Shown piece after piece: positions 11,090 through 20,358 of a DNA stretch of 64,000 nt (positions are counted from its first letter, which is position 1; each line of letters starts with the position of its first letter). The DNA is from Dasania sp. GY-MA-18. Lineage in GTDB: Bacteria > Pseudomonadota > Gammaproteobacteria > Pseudomonadales > Dasaniaceae. Both the position numbers and the translations under genes were made by a program. The notes beneath the pieces are model-generated. The model was not told where the DNA came from. It did no database searches and saw nothing but the letters and a program-made list of their open reading frames with translations. The stretch is from positions 62,001-126,000 of the forward strand of contig NZ_JANHAP010000009.1 in NCBI RefSeq assembly GCF_024734385.1, written 5' to 3'.

Positions 11090-11112
11090 GGCCTTAGCAG
11101 TTTGCTAAGGCC
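11090..11112. terminator. Bidirectional hairpin terminator
   Basis: A perfect 10-bp inverted repeat (GGCCTTAGCA / TGCTAAGGCC) with a 3-base loop lies between the convergent cupin gene and the membrane-protein gene, covering the stop of the latter. It lacks a long T run, so strength is uncertain. Confidence 0.6.
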
Positions 11113-11416
11113 TTGCTGGATTTAGCGATTTATTAGCAAAGCTAGCCAGCAGTGCTTTTAAAACATAGGCTCCCAGGCCGACGACTAACACCCTAAACCC
11201 CAGTGGCTGCTCATGGTAACTAAAGCCCTGCATTATGCTGCGGTATAAATCAGCCGTGCTTAACTCTGCTAGAGGTTGGTAGGCGACGGGGTGACAAGCC
11301 CATAGCAGTATTAACAAGCTGGCCACTAGGCAGTAAGCACTGGTTAGGCGCAGGGCCTGTTCTATACAATCTTTTTCATAAAGATACAGCAGTTCTTTTC
11401 TATAGCATTTAGTCAT
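11105..11416 (-). CDS. Small membrane protein of unknown function
   Basis: A protein of 103 residues with two hydrophobic segments, LTSAYCLVASLLILLWAC near residue 25 and FRVLVVGLGAYVLKALLASF near residue 75, joined by a polar loop. No family was recognised. It is convergent with the cupin gene and its end overlaps the shared hairpin. The coding potential is moderate: codon use resembles neighbours and the hydrophobic pattern is sensible, but no ribosome-binding site stands out. Confidence 0.45.
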   Translation of the reverse strand: MTKCYRKELLYLYEKDCIEQALRLTSAYCLVASLLILLWACHPVAYQPLAELSTADLYRSIMQGFSYHEQPLGFRVLVVGLGAYVLKALLASFANKSLNPARP

Positions 11417-11673
11417 GAGGGCTTACCCCTGCAGCAACTGATATTGGGATTAAAGCGAAAATAGCGCAGCTATGGCAATGAGGGATTAACGCAGAGTGAT
11501 AAGTAGTAGCCACAGCATCGTTAAGGCCTAGTCGCTATAGCGCTGCGGTTAATGATTTATGTGAATCCTTGATGGGCTATAAATGTTATCCTTAGCGCTA
11601 TTGCCGCCGCGTATAGCTGGGGCTACCCACACTCCCGCCTTTGATTGCGATTATCCGTTTATAGAGCTTAGCC

Positions 11674-13104
11674 ATGACATTTAAACAACTGGGCTTATGC
11701 CCCCCGATTTTACAAGCCCTTAGTGAGCAGGCTTACAGCAGCCCGACGGCAATACAGGCGCAGGCGATACCAGCAGTGTTGGCGGGCAGGGATGTGTTGG
11801 CAACGGCGCCTACCGGTACCGGTAAAACCGCCAGCTTTGTGTTGCCACTTTTGCAGCGGTTACAACCAGACCCCGCCAGCAGTGAGCGTAAACGCCGAGC
11901 CAAGCGTTTACGAGCCTTGGTATTGGTGCCCACCCGTGAGCTAGCTATACAGGTGGCCACTAATATTGAGCAGTATGGCAAGCACCTCAGTCTAAAAACC
12001 ATAACCATGTTTGGCGGTGTTGATGGCCAGCAGCAAAAGCAGCAACTCATTGAAGGGGTAGATATTGTAGTGGCCACACCGGGTCGCTTACTGGATATGG
12101 CCCAGCAGCGGGCGCTGCATTTTGATGAATTGCAAATGTTGGTGCTGGATGAGGCCGATCGCATGTTAGACATGGGCTTTATAGGCGATATTAATCGAAT
12201 CATTAGCCGCCTACCTGAGCGCCGTCAAAATTTATTGTTATCGGCCACCTTATCGGATGAGGTTAGGCTATTAGCCAAAACTGCCATTCACAACCCTGTA
12301 GAGCTTACTGTTGCCCCTGATAAGGCTGGCACTAGCCATATTAACCAGTGGTTAGTGAGCGTAGATAAGGATAAAAAATCAGCCTTGCTTAGCCATTTAA
12401 TTACTGAGCAGGCTTGCAGCCAAGGCCTGATTTTTATACGCACCAAGCATGGCGCGGCTAAGTTAGTTAGCCAGTTAGAAAAGCGAGGTATTAAAGCCGA
12501 GTCTATACACAGTGGCCGCAGCCAGGCTATGCGCACACAGTTATTAGCGGATTTTAAAGCGGGGGCAATTAATTTTTTAGTGGCCACCGGTATAGCGGCT
12601 CGCGGTATAGATATCACTGAGCTGCAGTGTGTGATTAATTATGATTTACCCGACGATGCTGATGACTATATACATCGCATAGGCCGTACTGGCCGTGCGG
12701 GTGCCAGTGGTGAGGCGATATCACTGGTCTCAAAAGATGATTTTAAAAGGCTGTGTGCTATAGAGCGTAGCTTGGGGAAAATTATCACTCGCAAAGTTAT
12801 TGTGGGTTTTGAACCCGTTAAAGACTTGCCCGCCTCTAACTTGAACTTTTCGCTTAAAAATACCACTAGAGATAACAGTCGCACAAAAAAGAGCAGTAAT
12901 GAAAAACCGGTGAAGAAAAAAACTACGCAAAAACGCAGGGCTGAGCCTAGCAATAAAGCTAGCCCTAAGCTCAATGAAAAAAGCAATGTGTCACATCAGC
13001 AAAAACCTATACAAAGTAATGAGCGGCCTGTGGCCGGCGAACCTAAATCTAAACGCAGGCCATTAACGGGCATGAAAACTAGCGGCTGGGCTAAGCGCAA
13101 ATAA
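11674..13104 (+). CDS. rhlE: DEAD-box RNA helicase, RhlE-like
   Basis: A helicase of 476 residues: Q motif (TFKQLGLCPPILQAL..SPTAIQ), motif I APTGTGKT near residue 46, Ia PTRELAIQ, Ib TPGRLLDM, motif II VLDEADRMLDMGF, motif III LLSATLS, motif V ATGIAARGID, and motif VI YIHRIGRTGRAG. A long basic tail of about 95 residues rich in Lys, Arg, Ser and Asn follows, as in RhlE and other ribosome-related DEAD proteins, and probably binds RNA. The expected role is ribosome assembly or RNA decay. RhlE rather than SrmB/CsdA is favoured by core length and tail type. Confidence 0.85.
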   Translation: MTFKQLGLCPPILQALSEQAYSSPTAIQAQAIPAVLAGRDVLATAPTGTGKTASFVLPLLQRLQPDPASSERKRRAKRLRALVLVPTRELAIQVATNIEQYGKHLSLKTITMFGGVDGQQQKQQLIEGVDIVVATPGRLLDMAQQRALHFDELQMLVLDEADRMLDMGFIGDINRIISRLPERRQNLLLSATLSDEVRLLAKTAIHNPVELTVAPDKAGTSHINQWLVSVDKDKKSALLSHLITEQACSQGLIFIRTKHGAAKLVSQLEKRGIKAESIHSGRSQAMRTQLLADFKAGAINFLVATGIAARGIDITELQCVINYDLPDDADDYIHRIGRTGRAGASGEAISLVSKDDFKRLCAIERSLGKIITRKVIVGFEPVKDLPASNLNFSLKNTTRDNSRTKKSSNEKPVKKKTTQKRRAEPSNKASPKLNEKSNVSHQQKPIQSNERPVAGEPKSKRRPLTGMKTSGWAKRK

Positions 13105-13612
13105 TATTTGTTGAATAGGAGATGAATTGCTCCTCCTGTCATGCCGGGCAGCGCCCCGGCATCCATCAACTACTATTTGCAATAATACGCTTATCGATAA
13201 GCTCAATGACTGTTTATCGTATTTGGTGTTAGCACGCCGTTACTGTTTATAGATGCCGGCTCAAGGCCGGCATGACGGGGCGTGGGGTTGATTCGTAAAT
13301 AATATTTGTAGGATAGGAGATGAATTGTTGCTCCTGTCATGCCGGGCAGCGCCCCGGCATCCATCAACTACTATTTGCAATAATACGCTTATCGATAAGC
13401 CCAATGACTATTTATCGTATTTGGTGTTAGCACGCCGTTACTGTTTATAGATGCCGGCTCAAGGCCGGCATGACGGGGCGTGGGGTTGATTCGAAAATAA
13501 TATTTGTAGGATAGGAGATGAATTGTTGCTCCTGTCATGCCGGGCAGCGCCCCGGCATCTATGAGCTAGGCGTTACTGTTTATGAATGCCGACTAAAGGC
13601 CGGTGTGACGAG
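13102..13612. repeat. 198-bp tandem palindromic repeat, two full copies and one truncated copy
   Basis: Copies start at 13102, 13300 and 13498 with an exact period of 198 bases and only scattered differences. Each full unit contains two hairpins, one around ATGCCGGGCAGCGCCCCGGC and one around ATGCCGGCTCAAGGCCGGCA, which also pair with each other as GTCATGCCGG...CCGGCATGAC, giving the unit a mobile-repeat (MITE/REP-like) layout. The third copy lost the stretch between its hairpins. The array directly follows the rhlE stop and may end its transcript. Confidence 0.9.
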
Positions 13613-13638
13613 CTGCATGGTGACTCAGACTGGTTGCT

Positions 13639-13665
13639 GCAAAGTTTTCTAAAAGAAAACTTTGC
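13639..13665. terminator. Hairpin, possible terminator
   Basis: A perfect 12-bp inverted repeat (GCAAAGTTTTCT / AGAAAACTTTGC) around a 3-base loop, followed by A-rich and T-containing sequence. It lies between the rhlE repeat array and the convergent kinase gene. A terminator reading either way is plausible. Confidence 0.4.
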
Positions 13666-13715
13666 AAAAATTTTAAAAAAACACTTGCATGCTAATGCCA
13701 CAAAAAGAAAATGCC

Positions 13716-13799
13716 GCAGCTTGCAGCTTGCAGCTTGCAGCTTGCAGCTTGCAGCTTGCAGCTTGCAGCTTGCAGCTTGCAGCTTGCAGCTTGCAGCTT
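13716..13799. repeat. Perfect 7-bp tandem repeat, 12 copies
   Basis: Twelve uninterrupted copies of GCAGCTT run for 84 bases and end four bases before the stop codon of the histidine kinase on the minus strand. Copies show no substitutions, which implies recent slippage or active maintenance. The array is outside coding sequence on both strands, so copy number would change transcript 3' ends rather than a protein. Confidence 0.95.
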
Positions 13800-13803
13800 T
13801 TAA

Positions 13804-15246
13804 CTATTTCTGCGGCAGCTGAAATTCTATATGAAAGGTTGTTCCTACATCCACATCGGAGGTGACAAAAATATGGCCCTGATGATGTTCAACAATTATG
13901 AATTGTGAGAACGACAGTCGGTTTTCGGCTTCGGTACTTTTGGGGTTGATTCTATCGTGGAAGAAGGGCTCAAAAATCTCGTGTTGCTCTTTACCGGTTA
14001 GGCCCAGGCCGTTGTGCTGTATTTTAAGCCACAGTGAGTCATAGCAAGTGAGTAGTTTGATTTTGATAGTGGGGGTATCGTTTCTGTCGCTGCTGGCTAG
14101 GGCGTGGCAGGCGTGGCGAAATAGGCTGAGGAATACCTGCTGTAACTCTGTTTTATAGCAAGGTATGGCGGGCAGGTCTGCTTGGTACTCTCTTTCTATA
14201 ACTATATCTTTAAAGTGCAGGCCGGATGGGTCCGAAAAGGCATTGCCGGCCAGCTCCAGGGTGTGATCTATTAACTCGGTAAGGTTTTCTGGTCTTTTCT
14301 TTCTATCGTTGCTGTGGGCAAACTCTAATAGGTTGCGAATAATTTGCGAGGCTTGGTTGGCCTTGTCTATGGCATCGTTAAGGTCAGCAGCTAAAGCGGG
14401 GTCGCTGGGGTTGATGGCTTTTTGTATGCTTTGTAAATCTTTAAAAATAGCCTGCAGTGGGGTGTCTATGTCATGGGCCATGGATGCGGCAAGTTCACCC
14501 ATGGATGACATTTTATCTCTTTGTATGAGTTTGTTTTCGGCGATGGAGCGCTGGGTTACATTGTCTATTAATATCACTACCCCAGCTTCGCTGTGATCTT
14601 TAAGTGGGTAGATAGTAATATCAAAATAATATTGCCCGCGCTGGTTATGTTTGATGGTGGCGGGCTTTTGTTCGTTGATAACTTCTTCTATTTGCTGCCT
14701 TGAGAGGGTAACGGCTGGGTAGGCATCCCAGAGGTCTTTGCCCAGTACTTTATCGGCGCTAATGCCGGTAATTTCTTCGGCGCAGACATTCCACTGGGTA
14801 ATTTGCATGTGGCTGTTTAGGCCTACTAGCATGGAGGGCATAGAGGCTAAGATATTTTTAATATAAGTTTCCGAGGCTAATAGCCGCTCGCTGGTTTTTT
14901 TGTGCTTTTCAACTTCATCTAGCAGGCGCTGGTTGGATTCAGCCAAGGTAGCGGTGCGCTCTTGCACTCTTTGCTCTAAAGCTTCGCGTATTTCTCGCAG
15001 TGCGCGGTTGGCTTTTTTAGTTTTGCGGCTGCTAAAAAACAAACTTATAGCCGTACAAGATAAGAGTATGATGAGTACGCCGCTGGAGAAGTTGGCGATG
15101 TATTGCCAGTTGGTGCGGCCATCTTCTTTAAAATAGCTGATAGGGCTGGCGTAGGCGCTGCTCAGGCTTAAAACTACTAAAAGCAATACTAAACTGCTGT
15201 ATGCACTGCGTAATAAGGTTTTCTTTATTGATTGATTTTTAGCCAT
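13804..15246 (-). CDS. PAS-domain sensor histidine kinase with a degenerate ATP site
   Basis: A protein of 480 residues: N-terminal signal/TM (SSLVLLLVVLSLSSAYA), second TM (GVLIILLSCTAISLFF), a coiled coil, a PAS domain (ILASMPSMLVGLNSHMQITQWN), a HisKA helix with MGELAASMAHDIDTPLQ (His near residue 260), then a HATPase-like domain. The N box reads LFRHACHAL where NLxxNAxxA is expected, and G1 reads IQHNGLGL with His in place of Asp. Both are residues that normally bind Mg-ATP. G2 (VGTTFHIEF) survives. It may be weak, inactive or a phosphatase-biased sensor. No response regulator gene is adjacent. Confidence 0.85.
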   Translation of the reverse strand: MAKNQSIKKTLLRSAYSSLVLLLVVLSLSSAYASPISYFKEDGRTNWQYIANFSSGVLIILLSCTAISLFFSSRKTKKANRALREIREALEQRVQERTATLAESNQRLLDEVEKHKKTSERLLASETYIKNILASMPSMLVGLNSHMQITQWNVCAEEITGISADKVLGKDLWDAYPAVTLSRQQIEEVINEQKPATIKHNQRGQYYFDITIYPLKDHSEAGVVILIDNVTQRSIAENKLIQRDKMSSMGELAASMAHDIDTPLQAIFKDLQSIQKAINPSDPALAADLNDAIDKANQASQIIRNLLEFAHSNDRKKRPENLTELIDHTLELAGNAFSDPSGLHFKDIVIEREYQADLPAIPCYKTELQQVFLSLFRHACHALASSDRNDTPTIKIKLLTCYDSLWLKIQHNGLGLTGKEQHEIFEPFFHDRINPKSTEAENRLSFSQFIIVEHHQGHIFVTSDVDVGTTFHIEFQLPQK

Positions 15247-15411
15247 ATTTTTACTGCGGTCAGTCTATAGGTATTGGTGTAATAATAGGTCATTGCCAGT
15301 TATCTGTCTTTTTTGGGGAGGGGGCTGGCGATGTTGCTATTGTATAATGGTATAGCCTTAATTAGGGAGTAGTTTCTTTAAACCGGCTATTTAGTCATTG
15401 CTTGAGAGTGT

Positions 15412-15855
15412 ATGTTTATGTCTGTTATCAATTTAACTTGCCCCGGCTGCAGCACTAAAAACCGCCTGCCAGAGCAGCGCTTGGCCGATAAGCCCAAGTG
15501 TGGCAAGTGTAAGCGGCCCCTGTTTGTAGCTAAGGCGGCAACCCTGACGGCGGCCAATGTAGCCGCTATGCTCAACCATAACGATATACCCGTGCTAGTG
15601 GATTGCTGGGCGCCCTGGTGCGGGCCTTGTAAGGGCTTTGCCCCGGTGTTTGAGCAAGCCGCTGCAGACTTAGAGCCTAAACTGCGCTTAGCTAAACTCA
15701 ATACCGAGCAACAGCAAGCTATAGCGGCAAGATGGCAGATACGCTCTATACCTACCTTGATTTTATTTAAAGGGGGTAAGGAGCTGGCGCGGGTATCGGG
15801 CGCTATGCCTTTGCCGCAGTTAAAACAGTGGCTGGCACAGCAGGGTGTGCTGTAA
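15412..15855 (+). CDS. trxC: Thioredoxin 2 (TrxC)
   Basis: A cytoplasmic oxidoreductase of 147 residues. An N-terminal zinc ribbon (CPGCSTKNRLPEQ..KCGKCKRPLF, two CxxC pairs) precedes a thioredoxin domain with the active site WAPWCGPCKGF and the cis-Pro loop RSIPTLILFKGG. This two-part build separates TrxC from TrxA. The start could be 15412 or the ATG at 15418; only two residues differ. It is a single gene. TrxC reduces disulfides, often under oxidative stress. Confidence 0.92.
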   Translation: MFMSVINLTCPGCSTKNRLPEQRLADKPKCGKCKRPLFVAKAATLTAANVAAMLNHNDIPVLVDCWAPWCGPCKGFAPVFEQAAADLEPKLRLAKLNTEQQQAIAARWQIRSIPTLILFKGGKELARVSGAMPLPQLKQWLAQQGVL

Positions 15856-15977
15856 TAACTGGACGGATGCAAAAATCATCGTAAACTGTATTAATTGCTT
15901 ATAGGCCAACGCTTGTGATGGCTGGGCTTTAGTACAATGTTGACGTTAGAAATAATAATAAATCATGGAGATAGCCA

Positions 15978-17138
15978 ATGAAGTTGCCCTTATTACTTTC
16001 ATTGTTGTTGCTAACAGCCTGCTCGGTTAATAATCAGGTGCCTATGGCAGAGTACCAGCAGGGTTTGGCCAAACTGCCACCAGTAACGGTATTTTTCAAA
16101 CGCCCCGATGATGATTTTCGGCAAGCCTGTGAGAGCTTTGACAGGGGTTCCTTGCTGGATCACTGTTATTTAAATCAGCTTAATCTTGAGAAGTTCTATA
16201 GCGAATTAAAGGCTGCGGATGTTTTTGAAAATGTTTTATACGCCAATAAAGACGTGGGCTATCAGCTGCTGTTGTCTACTGCGCGCTACCACGATGAAGA
16301 TGCCGAAGAATTAGGTAGTGCGGTTACTGCGGGGCTGACCTTAATGATAGCCCCCATGATTATGACGCAGCATATCAAGGTGAATGTGGCGCTCAATTGG
16401 TATGGCTATGCGCTACAGCAGTTTGAGTATGAGCTGCCATTAGAACTCAGGGTTTCAATACTCAATACGCAGCAAGATATGGAGCGTGATATTGCCAAGA
16501 GTATTGCTTCACATTTGCTTAACGATATACAAAAAGGCGATTATTTTAGCGCGGCGTATTTGGCGCAGGCCTTGCAGTCCAGTGATTATGAGGCTGAGTT
16601 ACAAACGCCGGAAGTGGCTAGCAATTATCAGCGTGATTCTATAGGTTATTATCATCACCCTTTTCAGGGCGCACAGCTTCGATATATACACCAGTCTAAT
16701 AATATGGATTATATAGATGTGTTTGTGTACCCCGTACGCTCTCCTTATTGGGAGCAAGAGCGCAAGGATTTGTTGGCGAAAGAGGCTGATCACGTTAAAA
16801 AAGATATAGAGCTAACTCATAAAGAATTAGAATTTAGCGATACCGCATTTAATAATTATCAATTTAGACGCTTGCCCTTAGCTGGTGGTGAGCTAGAGCT
16901 GGTCTATTTTGAAAATGAATATATAGATTTACTGCAAAACAATAACGCCTCTAAAACCTATATCATGATGTTAGGTGATAAGTTTATAAAAGTACGCCAT
17001 ACAGCTATCAAAGGGTATAGTCAGCAGGAAGAAGTGGATAATTTTGTAACGCAGCTGTTAAACGCAACCAAGGTGCCGCAAGAGTCTGTGTTTATGGCCA
17101 AGCTGCGCAAGCAATGGCGCGATCAAGGCAGTTTGTAG
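15978..17138 (+). CDS. Lipoprotein of unknown function
   Basis: A protein of 386 residues with a clear lipoprotein signal (KLPLLLSLLLLTACS, Cys near residue 15). The mature part holds a hydrophobic stretch (LGSAVTAGLTLMIAPMIM) and a C-terminal half with ELELVYFENEYIDLLQ and a closing KTYIMMLGDKFIKVRH. No family was recognised. It lies 51 bases upstream of another lipoprotein gene with the same ACSVxN lipobox context, so the two are probably co-transcribed and act together at the envelope. The GGAGAT ribosome-binding site supports the start. Confidence 0.7.
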   Translation: MKLPLLLSLLLLTACSVNNQVPMAEYQQGLAKLPPVTVFFKRPDDDFRQACESFDRGSLLDHCYLNQLNLEKFYSELKAADVFENVLYANKDVGYQLLLSTARYHDEDAEELGSAVTAGLTLMIAPMIMTQHIKVNVALNWYGYALQQFEYELPLELRVSILNTQQDMERDIAKSIASHLLNDIQKGDYFSAAYLAQALQSSDYEAELQTPEVASNYQRDSIGYYHHPFQGAQLRYIHQSNNMDYIDVFVYPVRSPYWEQERKDLLAKEADHVKKDIELTHKELEFSDTAFNNYQFRRLPLAGGELELVYFENEYIDLLQNNNASKTYIMMLGDKFIKVRHTAIKGYSQQEEVDNFVTQLLNATKVPQESVFMAKLRKQWRDQGSL

Positions 17139-17189
17139 TTTTCGCACTAATAATCCCAGGGTGTATGCGCCAGGACATGGAATGTTGTG

Positions 17190-18684
17190 ATGAGTAAATT
17201 ATATTGTTTGTTAGCTCTGTTATTGTTACAGGCTTGCAGTGTCCATAATCATGTAGCCAATAGAGATTGGCATGTAGTTGCTACTGAAAATTTTATCATC
17301 TATACCGATAGCAATGTTGAGTTGGTGGCTGAGCTCGCGAAAGACTTGGAGCGTTTTCGCATAACAGTGCCTAATTTAACCACGGCAAGCTTGATGGAAG
17401 ATAAAAAGCTAATAATTTATGCCGCCGGCAGCCAAACTACCTACCGGGCTCTGGTGGGTGATGAGTTGGCCAATAAGACAGCGGGCAGCTTTCAACCTAA
17501 TATGTATGGCGATATTGCCTTTGTGAATATGAGTGCCTATGCCAATACCCGTAAGCATAAAAGTTATTGGGTGAGGCGTTTTTTGTTTCATGAGTACACC
17601 CACTTTCTGGCCCATACAAACACCCCTGTAAATTATCCCTATTGGTATATCGAGGGTTATGCTGAGCTATTGTCTACCATGGAGTTTGATGGCAATAAAA
17701 TTAATCTAGGGGGCATCCCCGCTGAACGAGAATACGATCTAGTCGTTAATGGGCTTATGGATGTGCAGGCACTGTTAACCGCCCAGCGTGGTAGCTTAAA
17801 TAAACATGACAATGCCGGTCTTTATGCCAGTGCTTGGTTGTTTGTGCATATGTTATCGATGAAGCCGCAGTATCAAGAAAAAATCCCTGATTATTTATTG
17901 TTACAAGCGAAAAGCGAAAAGCAGCAATCCTATTGCCGCCTTTGAGCAGGGCTTTGGGGTTAGTGTTGAGCAGGCCGACAAGGACTTAAAAGCCTATCTT
18001 AAAGGTAAAATCGTGCGGTATAACTATGTTAATGATAGCGGTTTTGAAGAGTTTGACGTGGCGATAAAGCCCTTGGCTAAATATGAGGTGGCGATTAACT
18101 TGGGTAGGTTGCATGCCTTGTCAGGTAAAACGGTGGATCAACTTATGGCGTTTAAGCGTGCTTTTGTTGATGCAGATAGTAGCGACAGCGCGTTTAATTA
18201 CGCCTTGCTGTTGGCCTATATACAAGAAGATAGGCTAGAGGATGCGCAGCAGTTGGCTGAGTCATTACTTATCAAAGACACTACCGATCCATGGCCATTA
18301 TTTGTAAAGGCTGAGTGGCTAAGAAAGCAAGCCCAGCTGCAAGGCCAAGATAGGCGCGCGCTACTTGAGCAGGCTTATTATATTTACAAACATTTGCTGG
18401 ATGAGGATAGGAAAAACGCCGCACTTTGGTATGGCTTGGGCATGAGTGCCAGCCAGCTGATGGTAAAACCTGCTGTTTATGCGCGTTATTTTGGCCAAGC
18501 TTACACGATCAATGCGCGCTACCCGGCGATTATTAATGCTTACTTAGACGCCTTACATGAGGCAGAGGACTGGCCAAGTCTAGTGGCTGTAATCAGGCCT
18601 ATAATTGCTCGCAGCCCCGATGTTAATACGCGCTTAATGCTTAAGCAGTATATGGACTACGCCGAAAAACAAATGCTTAATTAG
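17190..18684 (+). pseudogene. Lipoprotein gluzincin-like metallopeptidase with TPR-like tail, frameshifted
   Basis: The first part (17190-17945) has a lipobox (LLLLQACS) and a zinc-peptidase site HEYTHFLAH with a downstream YIEGYAELLS supplying the third Glu ligand, as in gluzincin MA proteases. It stops early at 17945. The downstream part (to 18684) continues in another frame with NPIAAFEQGFGVSVEQ and a helical-repeat, TPR-like C-terminus (LLLAYIQEDRLEDAQQLAESLL). The break falls at a perfect 7-bp direct duplication, GCGAAAA at 17907 and 17914. Removing one copy restores a single protein of about 495 residues. It is a recent loss, a phase-variable switch or a sequencing error. Confidence 0.8.
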
Positions 18685-18709
18685 TGGGCAGTGCTGGCTC
18701 CGTTACTGC

Positions 18710-19663
18710 CTAATTCAGCCAAGGCCACGCGTCGGGCACAATAAAACAGCGGCTATGTTCCTGCCACTGCTGTTGCTGTTCCATTTTGGCTACTAATATG
18801 GGTCGCGTATGCTTACCGGGTTTGTGGCTGGGGGCGGTAAAGTGACGACTTAAATACTCAGCGATAGCTTGCTCATTTAAGGGTTGCTGTGCGTGCTGTG
18901 CTGAGACTAGGGCCGGGGCTAGCCATAGCTGTTTGGGTAATGGCAGCCAATAGCTGTTGGCTGGCTTTAGATGCTGTAAAAAATCGCTAAGGTAATACCA
19001 TTTACCGCGTAAATGGTCGGCATGGCTATGGGCTGGCGCTGGCAGCTCGGTATGTGCGGGGTAAAAGAGGTAGCCCTGTAATTGTAAGGCGGGGCTGATA
19101 TGCGCTGGGTTTAACCCTTGTTGCTGTAGCGCAGCACTACCTTGCGCGGTACTGGCGAGTTGTAGCTGGTGGTCGCGCAGGCGCTTTAGCTTTTTGTCTA
19201 GCCTGTCGTTGCAGTTAGGCCCTATCCACTGTTCCCATTCACTACTACTTCTGCCTTGCTGTGGGCTGGGCAGGCCTAAATAAAATTTTACTGCGGCTTC
19301 TATATGATAAAGGCCACAGCTAGATTCGGTGATTAGGTCGTACTCGCCATAGGTTTTGCCGTTATGGCTGACCTGTAAATTTTGCTGATGCAGTTGTAGG
19401 CCGGGGTAGTGCTGCCAAAAGTAGGCGCATAAGGCCTCATAGTAAATACCTAGCCTAGGGCTACGCAGCTGGCTTAGGTGTTGCAATAGTGTTTCTGGTT
19501 GCTGATCGAGTGCGCTTAGCCAAGCGCGCAGTGTCTGTGTTTGATGAGCAAATATATTAAGCTCGGCCTGCGAGCTTGGTAATTGTGCAAGCAAGGGCGG
19601 GCTGGTGCATAGCCAGGCTAAGTCTCTAACGGGCTGGTGCTGTAATTGAAAAATATTATGCAT
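18710..19663 (-). CDS. DUF1853 family protein
   Basis: A protein of 317 residues with the family order: VRDLAWLCTSPPLL at the N-terminus, SPRLGIYYEALCAYFW, then GKTYGEYDLITESSCGLYHIEAAVKFYLG, which looks like a PD-(D/E)xK-type nuclease core (Asp in EYDLI, Glu and Lys in HIEAAVKFY). IGPNCNDRLDKKLKRLRDHQL follows. The function of DUF1853 is not known to me; nuclease fold is an inference from the motif. A single gene, convergent with the preceding one. Confidence 0.8.
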   Translation of the reverse strand: MHNIFQLQHQPVRDLAWLCTSPPLLAQLPSSQAELNIFAHQTQTLRAWLSALDQQPETLLQHLSQLRSPRLGIYYEALCAYFWQHYPGLQLHQQNLQVSHNGKTYGEYDLITESSCGLYHIEAAVKFYLGLPSPQQGRSSSEWEQWIGPNCNDRLDKKLKRLRDHQLQLASTAQGSAALQQQGLNPAHISPALQLQGYLFYPAHTELPAPAHSHADHLRGKWYYLSDFLQHLKPANSYWLPLPKQLWLAPALVSAQHAQQPLNEQAIAEYLSRHFTAPSHKPGKHTRPILVAKMEQQQQWQEHSRCFIVPDAWPWLN

Positions 19664-19928
19664 GTGTGCAGTTTACCTAGCCTTTTGCTGTATGCGTAAC
19701 GCTTATTGCGAGTTAGTAGGGTGGCGCTTAGTTTTTAATAATTGTTTTCTGATAGTAGTTATCCGGCAATAGCTTGCTAAATATATGCCTTAAACAATTG
19801 ATTACTATTTGTTGAATTTAGTACACTTTGCCACGCGCGGCAGTATAGCAATAACAGCCATGGCTAATAATAATGATAAGGCTCTATGCCCGCAGGTATG
19901 ACCAATGTTTCAAGCTAACTAACCTTAT

Positions 19929-20348
19929 ATGATGATCGCATGGAGACGTAGCGTGCATAAATTTTTAGTATTATTTTTATTTGTGACTAGCCAGGTATGG
20001 GCTGCAGAGTTTTACCAGTGTAAAGATGCAAAAGGTCGCCCAATATTTAGCCAAACGCCTTGTGCAGTTGATGCTAAAAAACAATATGTGAATGAGCCAG
20101 GGCTGAAAAGCGAGGCTCAGTTAAAAAGACTGGCCGCCAGTAAAAGAGCGGATGATATTAGGCGCAAGCTAATCCCCGAACAGTACCGCACGATTATGGC
20201 CATGCGTGAGTATAGGGATAATGAGCTTAATGCCAGCACTGATAGCGATGAGCAAGCAGCTATAAACCAACGTTATGAAGAAAAAATTAGTGCCGCCCGA
20301 GCCAAGGTTAAACAGTTAGAGCAAGAGTTAAGCAGCCTTGATTTTTAA
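19929..20348 (+). CDS. DUF4124-domain secreted protein
   Basis: A protein of 139 residues: signal peptide (HKFLVLFLFVTSQVWA), then AEFYQCKDAKGRPIFSQTPCA, the short Cys-containing DUF4124 module found at the N-terminus of many small periplasmic proteins, followed by a charged coiled-coil (INQRYEEKISAARAKVKQLEQELSSL). Role unknown. The start at 19929 or three bases later cannot be told apart. It is convergent with the XRE regulator. Confidence 0.75.
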   Translation: MMIAWRRSVHKFLVLFLFVTSQVWAAEFYQCKDAKGRPIFSQTPCAVDAKKQYVNEPGLKSEAQLKRLAASKRADDIRRKLIPEQYRTIMAMREYRDNELNASTDSDEQAAINQRYEEKISAARAKVKQLEQELSSLDF

Positions 20349-20358
20349 CGGCTCAAGG

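Noticed and set aside
13586-13822. 78-codon frame reading through the heptamer array
   Set aside because: Its repeated LQLAACS peptide is produced by the DNA repeat; no start signal, and it runs into the kinase gene.
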